Below are positions 15,438-23,151 of a stretch of DNA of 39,412 bases, piece by piece. Below the pieces are notes generated by a model. It was given only the letters and a program-made list of their open reading frames with translations. It was not told the origin of the DNA and made no database searches. The position numbers and the translations under genes are program-made. Each line of letters begins with the position of its first letter. The stretch's first letter is position 1. Origin of the DNA: Actinomycetota bacterium (lineage in GTDB: Bacteria; Actinomycetota; Acidimicrobiia; Acidimicrobiales; Ilumatobacteraceae); the NCBI GenBank assembly GCA_963169665.1, contig CAUJET010000054.1, positions 1-39,412 on the forward strand, in the 5' to 3' direction.

Positions 15438-16544
15438 ATGCCGCTCCCGTCGTCCGGGCAACGTCTCGCCGCGCGTCGCGTGCTCACCGCCGAGGGATTC
15501 GTCGACGACGCCGTCGTGGTGATCGACGGCGACGGGACCATCACGGCCATCGAGGCCGCCTCGGGCTCGGTGCCCGACCGGGTGATCGCCCCCGGATTCG
15601 TCGACGTGCAGGTCAACGGCGTCGACGACGTCGACTGCAGCCGGGCCGACGGTGCCGACTGGGAGCGTCTCGACCACCTGCTGCTGGCACAGGGCACCAC
15701 CACCTGGTGCCCCACGCTGATCACCGCGCCGCTCGACCGGTTCGACGCACCGCTGCGGCGGATCGCCGCGGCGATGGCCCGCCCGCACGCCCCACGACCC
15801 ACGATCGCCGGCGCCCACCTGGAGGGGCCATTCCTCGGCGGCGCGCCGGGCGCGCATCCACCGAAGCACATCGTGCCGATCGACCTGGCGTGGCTGGAGG
15901 CACTTCCCCGCCAGGTGGCGATGGTGACGCTCGGGGCGGAGCAGCCCCAGGCGGCGGCCGCGATCCGACTGCTGCGCGAGCGGGGCGTGCTGGTGTCGAT
16001 CGGTCACACGACGGCATCGCACGACGACGTGGACCGAGCCGTGGGTGCCGGTGCGCAGATGGCGACGCACCTGTTCAACGGGATGTCGGGCCTGCACCAC
16101 CGCACCCCGGGCGTGGCCGCGTCGGTGCTCATGCATGCCACCTGTGCTGCGTCGGTGATCGCCGACGGGGTGCACGTGCATCCACGGATGCTGCAGCTCG
16201 CGGCCCGTCTGCTCGGACCCGACCGCATGCTGCTCGTCACCGATGCCGTCGCATGGCGGGCGGGCACCGTCGGCGCAATCGGCATGGAGCTGCGCGACGG
16301 TGCGCCGCGACTTCCCGACGGCACGCTCGCGGGCAGTGCCGTCACCATGGACGCGGCCGTGCGTATGTGCGTCGATGCGGGCATCGACCTCGAACACGCA
16401 CTCGTCGCAGCATCGACGGTGCCGGCGCGCCTGCTCGGCCTGCGCGACCGCGGCGTCATCGCCCCGGGTCGACGGGCCGACCTCGTGCTCCTCTCCCCCG
16501 GCCTCGAGGTGGAGGCGACGCTCGTGGCGGGTCGACAGCCGTGA
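15438..16544 (+). CDS. nagA: N-acetylglucosamine-6-phosphate deacetylase
   Basis: The 368-residue amidohydrolase removes the acetyl group of GlcNAc-6-phosphate during amino-sugar and cell-wall recycling. Motifs seen: [11 protein letters not shown] at the barrel entry, the metal-binding Glu in [10 protein letters not shown], His in [11 protein letters not shown] and in THLFNGMSG, and the catalytic Asp in LLVTDAV. Length agrees with bacterial NagA. No nagB, kinase or sugar transporter is near. The last four bases overlap the GTG of the downstream esterase gene. It is divergent from a TetR regulator. The in-frame ATG at 15327 lies within the tetR start and is rejected. Confidence 0.92.
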   Translation: MPLPSSGQRLAARRVLTAEGFVDDAVVVIDGDGTITAIEAASGSVPDRVIAPGFVDVQVNGVDDVDCSRADGADWERLDHLLLAQGTTTWCPTLITAPLDRFDAPLRRIAAAMARPHAPRPTIAGAHLEGPFLGGAPGAHPPKHIVPIDLAWLEALPRQVAMVTLGAEQPQAAAAIRLLRERGVLVSIGHTTASHDDVDRAVGAGAQMATHLFNGMSGLHHRTPGVAASVLMHATCAASVIADGVHVHPRMLQLAARLLGPDRMLLVTDAVAWRAGTVGAIGMELRDGAPRLPDGTLAGSAVTMDAAVRMCVDAGIDLEHALVAASTVPARLLGLRDRGVIAPGRRADLVLLSPGLEVEATLVAGRQP

Positions 16545-17677
16545 ACGCGCCGATCACCGGCACCTGCGACCCTGCCTTCACGGCGGTGCGTGACGCCTTC
16601 GCCGCCAACTTCGCCGAGCGGGGCGAGGTGGGTGCCGCGGTCACCGTGGTCGTCGGCGGTCGCACGGTCGTCGACCTGGCCGGCGGCTGGGCCGACGAGG
16701 CCCGCAGCCGCCAGTGGCAGACCGACACGTTGGTGAACGTCTACTCGGTCGGCAAGGCGTTCGTGGGGCTGCTCGCCCTGCAGCTGGTCGACGCGGGTCT
16801 GATCGATCTCGACGCGCCCATCGCCGACGTCTGGCGGGAGTTCGCTGCGGGCGGCAAGGAGGGCGCCACGCTCCGACATGCCCTGTCGCACCAGGCGGGT
16901 GTGCCCGCGATCCGCGAGCCGTTGGCCAACCGCGACCTCTGGAACTGGGAACGCATGACCGGCGCCCTCGCCGCGACCGAGGCCTGGTGGGAGCCCGGCA
17001 CGCAGCACGCCTACCACACCAACACCTACGGCCATCTGGTCGGCGGCGTGGTTCACCGCGTGACCGGCCAGATGCCGAGCGCACGGCTCAGGGCGATCAC
17101 CGATGCGCTGCGCGCCGACATGTGGTTCGGCGTGCCCGCCACCGAACGACGACGTTGCGCAGAGGTGATCTGGGATCCGTCGCGAGCGGTGCCGGCCGAT
17201 CTCGATCCGCACTCGATCGAGGGCGAGGCACGGATGGTGATGCTCGGCTACTTCAACCCACCGGGTTACTCGTCCAACGGCGTGGTGAACACCGACGAGT
17301 GGCGCCGGGCGGAGATCCCGTCGACGAACGGCCACGGGTCCGCGAACGGTGTCGCGAGGATCTATGCGGCGCTGCTGGAGCCGGGCCGGCTCCTCTCCCC
17401 CGACCTCCTGCGCGAGGCCGCGAGCGTGCAGAGCGAGGGCTGGTGTCCGGTGCTCGCCGAGCACTCGAGGTTCGGGCTCGGGTTCAAGCCCACCGTGGCG
17501 CACCGCCCGTTCGGCCCCAACCCGAACAGCTTCGGCCACTTCGGCACCGGTGGTGCCGTCGGCTTCGCCGATCCCGATGGCGGCGTCGCATTCGGGTACG
17601 TGATGAACCACGTGATCCCACGCTGGCAGAGCACCCGCAACCGCTCCCTGATCGATGCGGTCTACGCCTCCATGTGA
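16541..17677 (+). CDS. serine beta-lactamase-fold esterase (EstB/CubicO type)
   Basis: The 378-residue protein has the beta-lactamase-related fold of EstB-type carboxylesterases. The nucleophile motif SVGK (Ser69, Lys72) lies in NVYSVGKAFVGLL; a Tyr-containing motif AYHTNTYGHLVGG (Tyr158) is the probable base; GHFGTGGAVGF near the C-terminus is the third conserved box. No signal peptide is seen, so it should be cytoplasmic. These proteins usually act as esterases or peptidases on small substrates rather than in antibiotic resistance. GTG start overlaps the nagA stop (GTGA), implying coupled translation and perhaps a shared pathway with amino-sugar products; that link is inference. Confidence 0.88.
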   Translation: MNAPITGTCDPAFTAVRDAFAANFAERGEVGAAVTVVVGGRTVVDLAGGWADEARSRQWQTDTLVNVYSVGKAFVGLLALQLVDAGLIDLDAPIADVWREFAAGGKEGATLRHALSHQAGVPAIREPLANRDLWNWERMTGALAATEAWWEPGTQHAYHTNTYGHLVGGVVHRVTGQMPSARLRAITDALRADMWFGVPATERRRCAEVIWDPSRAVPADLDPHSIEGEARMVMLGYFNPPGYSSNGVVNTDEWRRAEIPSTNGHGSANGVARIYAALLEPGRLLSPDLLREAASVQSEGWCPVLAEHSRFGLGFKPTVAHRPFGPNPNSFGHFGTGGAVGFADPDGGVAFGYVMNHVIPRWQSTRNRSLIDAVYASM

Positions 17678-17741
17678 TCCGAGGCGTCCCGATCCGAACC
17701 GCCGCGACCTGAAGGAACATGGTCGCTCGAGCCGGTCGTAG

Positions 17742-17747
17742 GATCGC
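17742..17747 (+). promoter_or_regulatory. possible -10 box of the acyl-CoA synthetase gene
   Basis: TAGGAT fits TANNNT and would give a leader of roughly 30-35 bases carrying the GGGGG ribosome-binding stretch. Position within the 109-base gap after the esterase gene supports it. Confidence 0.35.
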
Positions 17748-17786
17748 CGTCGCCGGTATCCACCGGCATCGACAGTGGGGGCTGCG

Positions 17787-19343
17787 ATGTATCCGGGACC
17801 GTATGCAACTCGACATCCCGACCGACCGGCGTTCGTGATGGCGTCCACCGGCGAGGCCGTGAGCTACCGCGAGTACGAGGCGAGATCGAACGCGCTCGCC
17901 CATCTCCTCCGGTCGCTCGGGCTGCGGCAGTTCGACCACTACTCGATCTTCATGGAGAACAACGATCGGTATCTCGAGGCCTGTTCGGCCGGGGCCCGCG
18001 CCGGGCTGATCTACACCGCGGTCAACTCCTACCTCACCGCCGACGAACTCGCCTACATCGTCGACAACAGCGAGTCCAAGGTGCTGATCACGTCGCGCGC
18101 CAAGCGCGAACTCGCGCTCGAGGCCGCCGCGGCCTGCCCGCGGCTCACGCACGTGCTCGTCGTCGGTGACGACGGCACGAGCGACGATGCACGGGTCGTC
18201 GACTACGTCACCGCGATCTCGTCGCAGCCGACCACACCGATCCCCGACGAACGACTCGGCGTCGCGATGCTCTACTCGTCGGGCACGACCGGGCGACCGA
18301 AGGGCATCGCCCGACCGCTCGCCGACGAACCGCCAGATGCCCGCAGCCCGCTGTTCTCGTTCCTGCTGCAGCTGTGGCGCTACCGCGAAGACATGGTGTA
18401 CCTGTCACCGGCACCGCTGTACCACTCCGCACCGCAGGCAGCGGTGGGCCTGACGATCATGATGGGCGGCACGGTCGTGATCATGGAGCGGTTCGACCCG
18501 GTCGACTACCTCCGCTGCGTCGAGCAGCACCGGGTGACGCACAGCCAACTCGTCCCGACGATGTTCAGCCGCATGCTGAAGCTGTCGGAGGAGGAGCGCA
18601 ACCGCTACGACCTGTCGTCGCTCGAGATCGCGATCCATGCCGCGGCACCATGCCCCGTCCCTGTGAAGGAGGCGATGATCGACTGGTGGGGGCCGATCAT
18701 CCACGAGTACTACGGGGCGACCGAGGGCCTCGGGTTCACCGCGTGCGACAGCTTTGAGTGGCTGGCGCACAAGGGCACCGTCGGCCGGGTGATGTTCGGC
18801 GATCTCCACATCGTCGACGACGAGATGAACGAGGTGCCCGTCGGACAGCCGGGCACCATCTGGTTCAAGACGGCCACTCCGTTCGAGTACCACAACGACG
18901 CGGAGAAGACGCGCGAGGCGACCTCGAGCGACGGCACGATGACCACGGTGAACGACGTCGGCTATCTCGACGAGGACGGCTTCCTGTACCTCACCGACCG
19001 CAAGACGTTCATGATCATCTCCGGCGGCGTGAACCTGTACCCGCAGGAGATGGAGAACCTGTTGATCACCCATCCGAAAGTGGCCGACGCGGCCGTCTTC
19101 GGGGTGCCGAACGTCGATCTCGGCGAAGAGGTGAAGGCGGTGATCCAGCCGATGCCGGGCGTCGAGCCCGACGAGGCGCTCACCGAGGAGCTGCTCGCGT
19201 TCTGCCGGCAGCACCTCGCTCGGCAGAAGGTGCCTCGCTCGATCGACTACCGCGCCGAACTCCCCCGGCTCCCGACGGGCAAGCTCTACAAGAAGGCGCT
19301 GCGCGACGAGTACTGGGGCGACGGCAACAGCCGTATCGTCTGA
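17787..19343 (+). CDS. AMP-forming acyl-CoA synthetase (FadD-like)
   Basis: The 518-residue ANL-superfamily enzyme activates a carboxylic acid with ATP to an acyl-adenylate and then to acyl-CoA. Motifs: phosphate-binding loop LYSSGTTGRPKG (162-173), EYYGATEG, the hinge region YLTDRKTFMIISGGVNLYPQE, and the C-terminal catalytic Lys in PTGKLYKKALRD. The substrate is probably a fatty acid or steroid/aromatic side-chain acid; this is not decided by sequence. The ATG at 17787 follows a GGGGG ribosome-binding stretch; a GTG four codons upstream is less likely. TAGGAT at 17742 could be its -10 box. A hairpin separates it from convergent genes. Confidence 0.93.
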   Translation: MYPGPYATRHPDRPAFVMASTGEAVSYREYEARSNALAHLLRSLGLRQFDHYSIFMENNDRYLEACSAGARAGLIYTAVNSYLTADELAYIVDNSESKVLITSRAKRELALEAAAACPRLTHVLVVGDDGTSDDARVVDYVTAISSQPTTPIPDERLGVAMLYSSGTTGRPKGIARPLADEPPDARSPLFSFLLQLWRYREDMVYLSPAPLYHSAPQAAVGLTIMMGGTVVIMERFDPVDYLRCVEQHRVTHSQLVPTMFSRMLKLSEEERNRYDLSSLEIAIHAAAPCPVPVKEAMIDWWGPIIHEYYGATEGLGFTACDSFEWLAHKGTVGRVMFGDLHIVDDEMNEVPVGQPGTIWFKTATPFEYHNDAEKTREATSSDGTMTTVNDVGYLDEDGFLYLTDRKTFMIISGGVNLYPQEMENLLITHPKVADAAVFGVPNVDLGEEVKAVIQPMPGVEPDEALTEELLAFCRQHLARQKVPRSIDYRAELPRLPTGKLYKKALRDEYWGDGNSRIV

Positions 19344-19354
19344 CGATCAGGTCT

Positions 19355-19371
19355 CCAGCGTCCGACGCTGG
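19355..19371. terminator. bidirectional terminator between convergent genes
   Basis: CCAGCGT and ACGCTGG form a perfect 7-pair stem with a 3-base loop. It lies in the 29-base gap between the acyl-CoA synthetase stop and the DUF6285-like gene stop. Confidence 0.65.
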
Positions 19372-19372
19372 T

Positions 19373-19885
19373 TCAGCCGCGGCCGATCATGCCGGCGCTC
19401 ACCGAGATCACCGCGGTGTCCCTGGCAACCCGCGGCGCGAGGTGGGCGCGGATGGCCACCAGCGAACGATCGCCGGCCTCGGCGGTGTCCGGCGAGCGTT
19501 GGATCGTGTCGAGATCGAGGATCGACGCCTCGAGCGCACGGCCGAGGCGGGTGTGCGCGTCGATCAGGGCCTCACGGTCGTGCGGCGCCGGCAGGTCGGG
19601 CAAGTGTCCGAGCGTGGCAGCCCGCTCGCGGATGCGATCCGCCTCCGGGCCCGACACCCCGTCGAGCGCCGCCGCGGCGTCTCGCAGCGTCGACGTCATC
19701 GAGTTGTGCTCCTCGACGAGGTACGCGTCGTAGACCGGCAGCATCTGGCGCACGCCCTGCAGGATCGACTGCATCATCGCCACCGTGGCGTAGGCCTTCT
19801 CGCTCGAGACGAACGGCAGCACCTCCTGCTCGAGACCGATGATCACGCCTTCGATGAGGCCGTCGGGACCGGGTTGGGTGTTCAT
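19373..19885 (-). CDS. DUF6285-like helical protein
   Basis: The 170-residue protein is predicted all-helical and soluble. It begins MNTQPGPDGLIEGVIIGLEQ and has a central acidic helical part; no catalytic motif is visible. Small proteins of the DUF6285 type are often found directly after phosphotransferase genes next to acyl-CoA dehydrogenase or synthetase genes in actinobacteria, which fits this context (family name from memory, not searched). Its ATG overlaps the phosphotransferase stop by four bases, suggesting the two act together. It ends convergent to the acyl-CoA synthetase gene. Confidence 0.72.
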   Translation of the reverse strand: MNTQPGPDGLIEGVIIGLEQEVLPFVSSEKAYATVAMMQSILQGVRQMLPVYDAYLVEEHNSMTSTLRDAAAALDGVSGPEADRIRERAATLGHLPDLPAPHDREALIDAHTRLGRALEASILDLDTIQRSPDTAEAGDRSLVAIRAHLAPRVARDTAVISVSAGMIGRG

Positions 19886-20958
19886 GCGTTCGCTCCTGGA
19901 TCCGAGTCGGGAGTGGCGCCCGGGTAGCCGAGCAGCTGGGTGAAGGCGACGAGCGTCGGCAGGCTGGGCTGCAGCAGGTACAGGTGGAGGAACTGCGTGT
20001 GCTCCTTCGTCACTCTGCGCTTCACTGCCGAGGTGATCGGGACGGCGATGTTCATCGTGCCGAAGATCATGAAGTAGCCGAGCTCCTCCGGCGTGATGTC
20101 GAAGCCCGTGAGCTCGTTGTAGTAGGCGAGGAATCCGCCCTTCTGCTTCGGGTGCGACATGACCGTGGTGTTGCTCATGTTGTCCATCGCGACCATCCAC
20201 CCGAGGTCTTCTCGCGGGTCGCCGATCCGGGTGTTCTCCCAGTCGATGAGCGCCGTCACCTTGCCGTCGGCGTACAGGAAGTTGGCCGGGTTGAAATCGC
20301 CGTGCACCACGGCGAGCGGCAACGGCCGAGGCTTCTGTCGGCGCAGCCACAGCGAGCCGTCGAGGATGATCATCGCGATCGGGTCGTAGGCGAGGTCCGG
20401 GTACGAACGGATGTAGTAGTCGAACGTGGAGTCCATGTACGCGTCCCACGACGACGTGTCGATGCCGACGTCTCGTGGGTCGCTGAGCTTGCCGCCGACG
20501 TTGAGCTTCGAGATGTCCGCTGTGTGCAGTTCCGCCATCAGCTCGCACAGGTGCGCCATCACATCGTCTGCCTGGTCGACGTCGGGGCCGTCGTGGAACA
20601 GGTTGCTCGTGTGCCCGCTGCCGTGCATGCGTTGGATCACCATCGCTGGTTCGCCGAACACCGACGGATCCATCTCGCAGCCGTAGCTCGCGCTCACCGG
20701 CACGTTCGTGTGCGTCCGGATCGCCTCCAGCAGCTCGTGCTCGGTCTGGCGGCTCGTGTGCAGCAGCGCCGCCGCCGCCGGCGGGTCCTTGCGGAGGATG
20801 AGCGGGAGCACCTCCTCCTCGCCACCTCGCCTGACGCGGGCGTCGAATCGGAATGTCTCCCGGGAGAAGCCGCCCGGGATCGGTTCGAGCGCCTCGATGC
20901 TGACGTGTTCCACATCGGGCAGCAGCCGGTGCAACAGCTGCGCCAGTCGGTCGTCCAT
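19882..20958 (-). CDS. phosphotransferase family protein (APH/choline-kinase fold)
   Basis: The 358-residue protein has the small-molecule kinase fold. The catalytic loop VVHGDFNPANFLY contains the Asp and Asn typical of the family, and ALIDWENTRIGDPREDLGW holds the metal-binding Asp. The N-lobe segment PLILRKDPP contains the ATP-binding Lys. It resembles the ACAD10/11-like phosphotransferases linked to hydroxy-fatty acid or sterol breakdown more than antibiotic kinases, and the nearby acyl-CoA synthetase agrees with this; the substrate is unproved. A GGGGGG stretch about eight bases before the ATG serves as ribosome-binding site, so unlike many genes here it has a leader. Confidence 0.86.
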   Translation of the reverse strand: MDDRLAQLLHRLLPDVEHVSIEALEPIPGGFSRETFRFDARVRRGGEEEVLPLILRKDPPAAAALLHTSRQTEHELLEAIRTHTNVPVSASYGCEMDPSVFGEPAMVIQRMHGSGHTSNLFHDGPDVDQADDVMAHLCELMAELHTADISKLNVGGKLSDPRDVGIDTSSWDAYMDSTFDYYIRSYPDLAYDPIAMIILDGSLWLRRQKPRPLPLAVVHGDFNPANFLYADGKVTALIDWENTRIGDPREDLGWMVAMDNMSNTTVMSHPKQKGGFLAYYNELTGFDITPEELGYFMIFGTMNIAVPITSAVKRRVTKEHTQFLHLYLLQPSLPTLVAFTQLLGYPGATPDSDPGANA

Positions 20959-21036
20959 GGTGGTCCCCCCAACAGGTCCTCGATCACCCTCCCCAGGGCC
21001 GATCGAGCCACATCAGAGCACATCGGCGCAGGCCGT

Positions 21037-21078
21037 GGTGTCAGCTGGGCGACACCTGCGCGCCATCTCGGCGACACC
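21037..21078. promoter_or_regulatory. direct and inverted GGCGACACC repeats upstream of the phosphotransferase
   Basis: GGCGACACC occurs at 21048-21056 and 21070-21078 (22 bases apart, about two helix turns) with an inverted half site GGTGTC at 21037-21042. The 137-base gap holds the phosphotransferase promoter. This could be an operator; the inverted part could also be a weak terminator for the upstream PPOX gene. Confidence 0.3.
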
Positions 21079-21095
21079 CTCGTCGCCGGCCCGTA

Positions 21096-21530
21096 TCAGT
21101 CGGCGACGTCGACCTTGGCGACGACGTTCGTGACGGTGACCCGCACCACCATCTCGGGTGGCACGGCGTTGCGGCGACCGAAGGCCTCCGCATGGTCGGC
21201 GCCCATGTACCGCCCGCCGATGCGGGTGCCCCACGCCAGGAGTTCGTCCGGGTCGGTCGACGTGATGGCGGTGCCGGTGAGCGTGACGAACGAGAACGGC
21301 GGCCGTTCGTCGTCGAAGCAGAGGGCGATACGGCCGTCGCGCAGGATCGACTTGCCCTTGATGGTGTCGGCGGAGGTCATGAACACGACGTCATCGCCGT
21401 CGAGGTCGACCCAGACGGGCGCCACGTGCGGGCTGCCGTCGGCCCGGGTGACCGCCAACTTCGCGGTGCGGGCCGGGAGGGCGGTGACGAACGCCTGCCA
21501 CCAACCGTCGGGAGCGGATGTGTAGCCCAT
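21096..21530 (-). CDS. PPOX-class F420-dependent flavoprotein oxidoreductase
   Basis: The 144-residue split-barrel protein shows the FMN/F420-binding pattern of the PPOX/pyridoxamine oxidase-like group: KLAVTRADGSPHVAPVWVDL, VFMTSADTIKGKSILRDGRI, and ERPPFSFVTLTGTA. Enzymes of this kind use deazaflavin F420 in actinobacteria to reduce diverse compounds; the substrate is unknown. Its start is only 23 bases from the divergent DUF6941-like gene and a -10-like TACCGT is six bases before the ATG. The next gene downstream is the phosphotransferase, after 137 bases. Confidence 0.88.
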   Translation of the reverse strand: MGYTSAPDGWWQAFVTALPARTAKLAVTRADGSPHVAPVWVDLDGDDVVFMTSADTIKGKSILRDGRIALCFDDERPPFSFVTLTGTAITSTDPDELLAWGTRIGGRYMGADHAEAFGRRNAVPPEMVVRVTVTNVVAKVDVAD

Positions 21531-21536
21531 CGGGCA

Positions 21537-21542
21537 ACGGTA
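21537..21542 (-). promoter_or_regulatory. -10 box of the PPOX gene, overlapping the divergent one
   Basis: Minus-strand TACCGT stands six bases before ATG 21530. Its first two bases are shared with the plus-strand box at 21541-21546 through a central GGTACC. Confidence 0.5.
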
Positions 21543-21546
21543 CCCT
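21541..21546 (+). promoter_or_regulatory. -10 box of the DUF6941-like gene (leaderless type)
   Basis: TACCCT lies seven bases before ATG 21554. Any -35 element would have to lie inside the opposing PPOX coding sequence. Confidence 0.5.
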
Positions 21547-21553
21547 CGGCCCG

Positions 21554-21955
21554 ATGCAGATCGTGTCAGCGCTCTTCGTCGAGAACTTCGAGATGCGCCA
21601 GGCGCCCGGGCCGTCCACGCGCATCGACCTCACGGGCGCGATGTTCAGCCAGGCAGCCCCGTCGCCCGTGCCCGTCACCCTGTCGCCACACCTGGTCGCG
21701 CTCATCTTCTGCCCGCCCGACGAGAGCGGTCAGGGCGTGTTCGAGGTGGTGTTCCGCAACGGCCTGAACCCCGACGACGAGCAGATCGCACGAAACGTCA
21801 GCCCGTTCACGGTCGATCCGGGCAAGTTCACCTACCGCCTCGTGCGGGGGGAGCTCGAGTTCACCGTGTACCGGCAGATCTTCGCCCACTGCCGCGTCGG
21901 CCAGGGCCCGTGGCACCTGGTGCCGTTCACGCTCCTCCCGCCCATCGCCGGCTGA
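21554..21955 (+). CDS. DUF6941-like beta-rich protein
   Basis: The 133-residue protein begins MQIVSALFVENFEMRQAPG and appears as a compact all-beta domain with repeated short strands (TLSPHLVALIFCPP, GVFEVVFRNG, LEFTVYRQIF). This matches small proteins annotated DUF6941 (from memory); no function is known. There is no signal peptide or catalytic motif. The in-frame frame extends 12 codons upstream across the shared promoter, but the -10 box and spacing favour ATG 21554. A hairpin that includes its stop codon separates it from the convergent PRMT-like gene. Confidence 0.75.
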   Translation: MQIVSALFVENFEMRQAPGPSTRIDLTGAMFSQAAPSPVPVTLSPHLVALIFCPPDESGQGVFEVVFRNGLNPDDEQIARNVSPFTVDPGKFTYRLVRGELEFTVYRQIFAHCRVGQGPWHLVPFTLLPPIAG

Positions 21956-21966
21956 CTGTCAGCCGG
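21948..21966. terminator. terminator between DUF6941-like and PRMT-like genes
   Basis: A perfect palindrome with arms CCGGCTGA and TCAGCCGG and a 3-base loop. It contains the TGA stop of the plus-strand gene and lies 39 bases from the stop of the convergent gene. Confidence 0.62.
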
Positions 21967-22005
21967 TCCCGCTCCCGAGCGCTGAGGGCGGAACCGCCTG
22001 CCGGA

Positions 22006-23022
22006 TCACACCACCGACACGGTCCAGGTGGAAGCGTCGACCAGTTGCTCGAGGTGGACTGCGAGCCGCAGCTGCTGGCCATGCACGAACTCCTGGTCGA
22101 GGCGGTACATCCTGTTGCCCCAGCTGGTGTTGGTGGCCAACGGTGATGTGGACAGGACGGTCTGGTCGTCGAACAGCGCCTCGAACCACACGCACGTGCC
22201 ATCGACGATCATGTCGGCCGATGCAGTCCGATCGACGACGAAGTCGGTGGGGAGCGAGCCGACGGAGTCGAGCGAATGCAGATCGAACTCGAGGATCGGT
22301 CGTGGCACACCGAACGTTGCCGCCACCGACCCGGCCCGGGCCCACCTCTGTTCGTTGCGGGTGCCGAACCGTGACGCGAGGGGCGAGTGCTCCATGCTGC
22401 TCAGGTCGATGTCGTCGGGCAGGTCGAGATTCCAGAAGCGGCGGACGCGCATCGACGGATGCATCGTCACCGGCTCGACGAAGAGCCGGAACCTCGCCGG
22501 AAGGATCCGCCCTCCGGGCCGCAAGACGCGCTCGCGGACATCGAGCAGGTTCTGGACCAAGTTCTCGTTGAACAGTTCGTCGCCCATCTGCTCGTGGACC
22601 ACCACGTCGATGGGCTCGGGCGGTGTGAACTCGCGGCTGCTCGCTCGCACGAACTCGATGTTGGTGAAGCCGTTGACGCGGGCGATCTCGCGGGCGACGT
22701 CGATGAAGTCGGAGTGCTCGATGGCATAGACCTTCTTCGCCCCGGCGCGACTCGCCATGAACGCGAGCAGCCCGGTGCCGGTGCCGAGGTCGAGCACCAC
22801 GTCACCAGGCTTCACGTTGCGGTGGATGCCGCGGTGGTAGGCGTCGACACGCACCGAGTCGCTGAGCATCTCCTCATGGGCTGCGAACCCGCCGAAGTTG
22901 GTCTCGTTCGCCTGGTCGTAGAGCAGTTCCATCATCCGGTCGCTCGACGCGATCCGCGCCGCGGCGTAGCGCGATGCCCAACGCATCGCTCGCGACGTTG
23001 CCTCGCTCACCCGATTGATCAT
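22006..23022 (-). CDS. protein arginine methyltransferase-like SAM methyltransferase
   Basis: This 338-residue protein follows the layout of eukaryotic PRMTs. In order: FGGFAAHEEMLSDSVRVDAY (43-62, like the PRMT YF.HEEML..VR..Y segment), SAM motif VVLDLGTGTGLLAFMA (75-90), acidic ribose contact Glu102, the double-E loop HEQMGDELFNE with Glu144 and Glu153 exactly nine apart, then a beta-barrel part with LSTSP and TSW (299-301) in the place of the THW loop, followed by G.QL. These are the active-site elements that bind arginine in PRMTs. A -10-like TAGCCT is six bases before the ATG. Alternative: methylation of another guanidine or small molecule. Divergent from tkt. Confidence 0.8.
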   Translation of the reverse strand: MINRVSEATSRAMRWASRYAAARIASSDRMMELLYDQANETNFGGFAAHEEMLSDSVRVDAYHRGIHRNVKPGDVVLDLGTGTGLLAFMASRAGAKKVYAIEHSDFIDVAREIARVNGFTNIEFVRASSREFTPPEPIDVVVHEQMGDELFNENLVQNLLDVRERVLRPGGRILPARFRLFVEPVTMHPSMRVRRFWNLDLPDDIDLSSMEHSPLASRFGTRNEQRWARAGSVAATFGVPRPILEFDLHSLDSVGSLPTDFVVDRTASADMIVDGTCVWFEALFDDQTVLSTSPLATNTSWGNRMYRLDQEFVHGQQLRLAVHLEQLVDASTWTVSVV

Positions 23023-23028
23023 GCGGGC

Positions 23029-23034
23029 AGGCTA
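23029..23034 (-). promoter_or_regulatory. -10 box of the PRMT-like gene (leaderless type)
   Basis: Minus-strand TAGCCT lies six bases before ATG 23022. Confidence 0.48.
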
Positions 23035-23137
23035 CGGCCGCGCCGAACGGGCATCGCCGTGCAACACCGGCCACGGCGTGAGCCTGTCGCCACTCGGAAA
23101 CCACGGGCAGCCCACGGCGGCGCGCACCCGGCTGCAC

Positions 23138-23143
23138 TAGAGT
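23138..23143 (+). promoter_or_regulatory. -10 box of tkt (leaderless type)
   Basis: TAGAGT lies eight bases before the GTG start at 23152, and no ribosome-binding sequence is present. Confidence 0.52.
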
Positions 23144-23151
23144 CGGCTCAC

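Noticed and set aside
16541..17677. Beta-lactamase resistance gene
   Set aside because: The motifs fit EstB/CubicO-type esterases, there is no signal peptide, and it is coupled to nagA.
19882..20958. Aminoglycoside resistance kinase
   Set aside because: Context with an acyl-CoA synthetase and DUF6285-like partner suggests metabolism; the fold alone does not show resistance. The same holds for the gene at 30501-31415.
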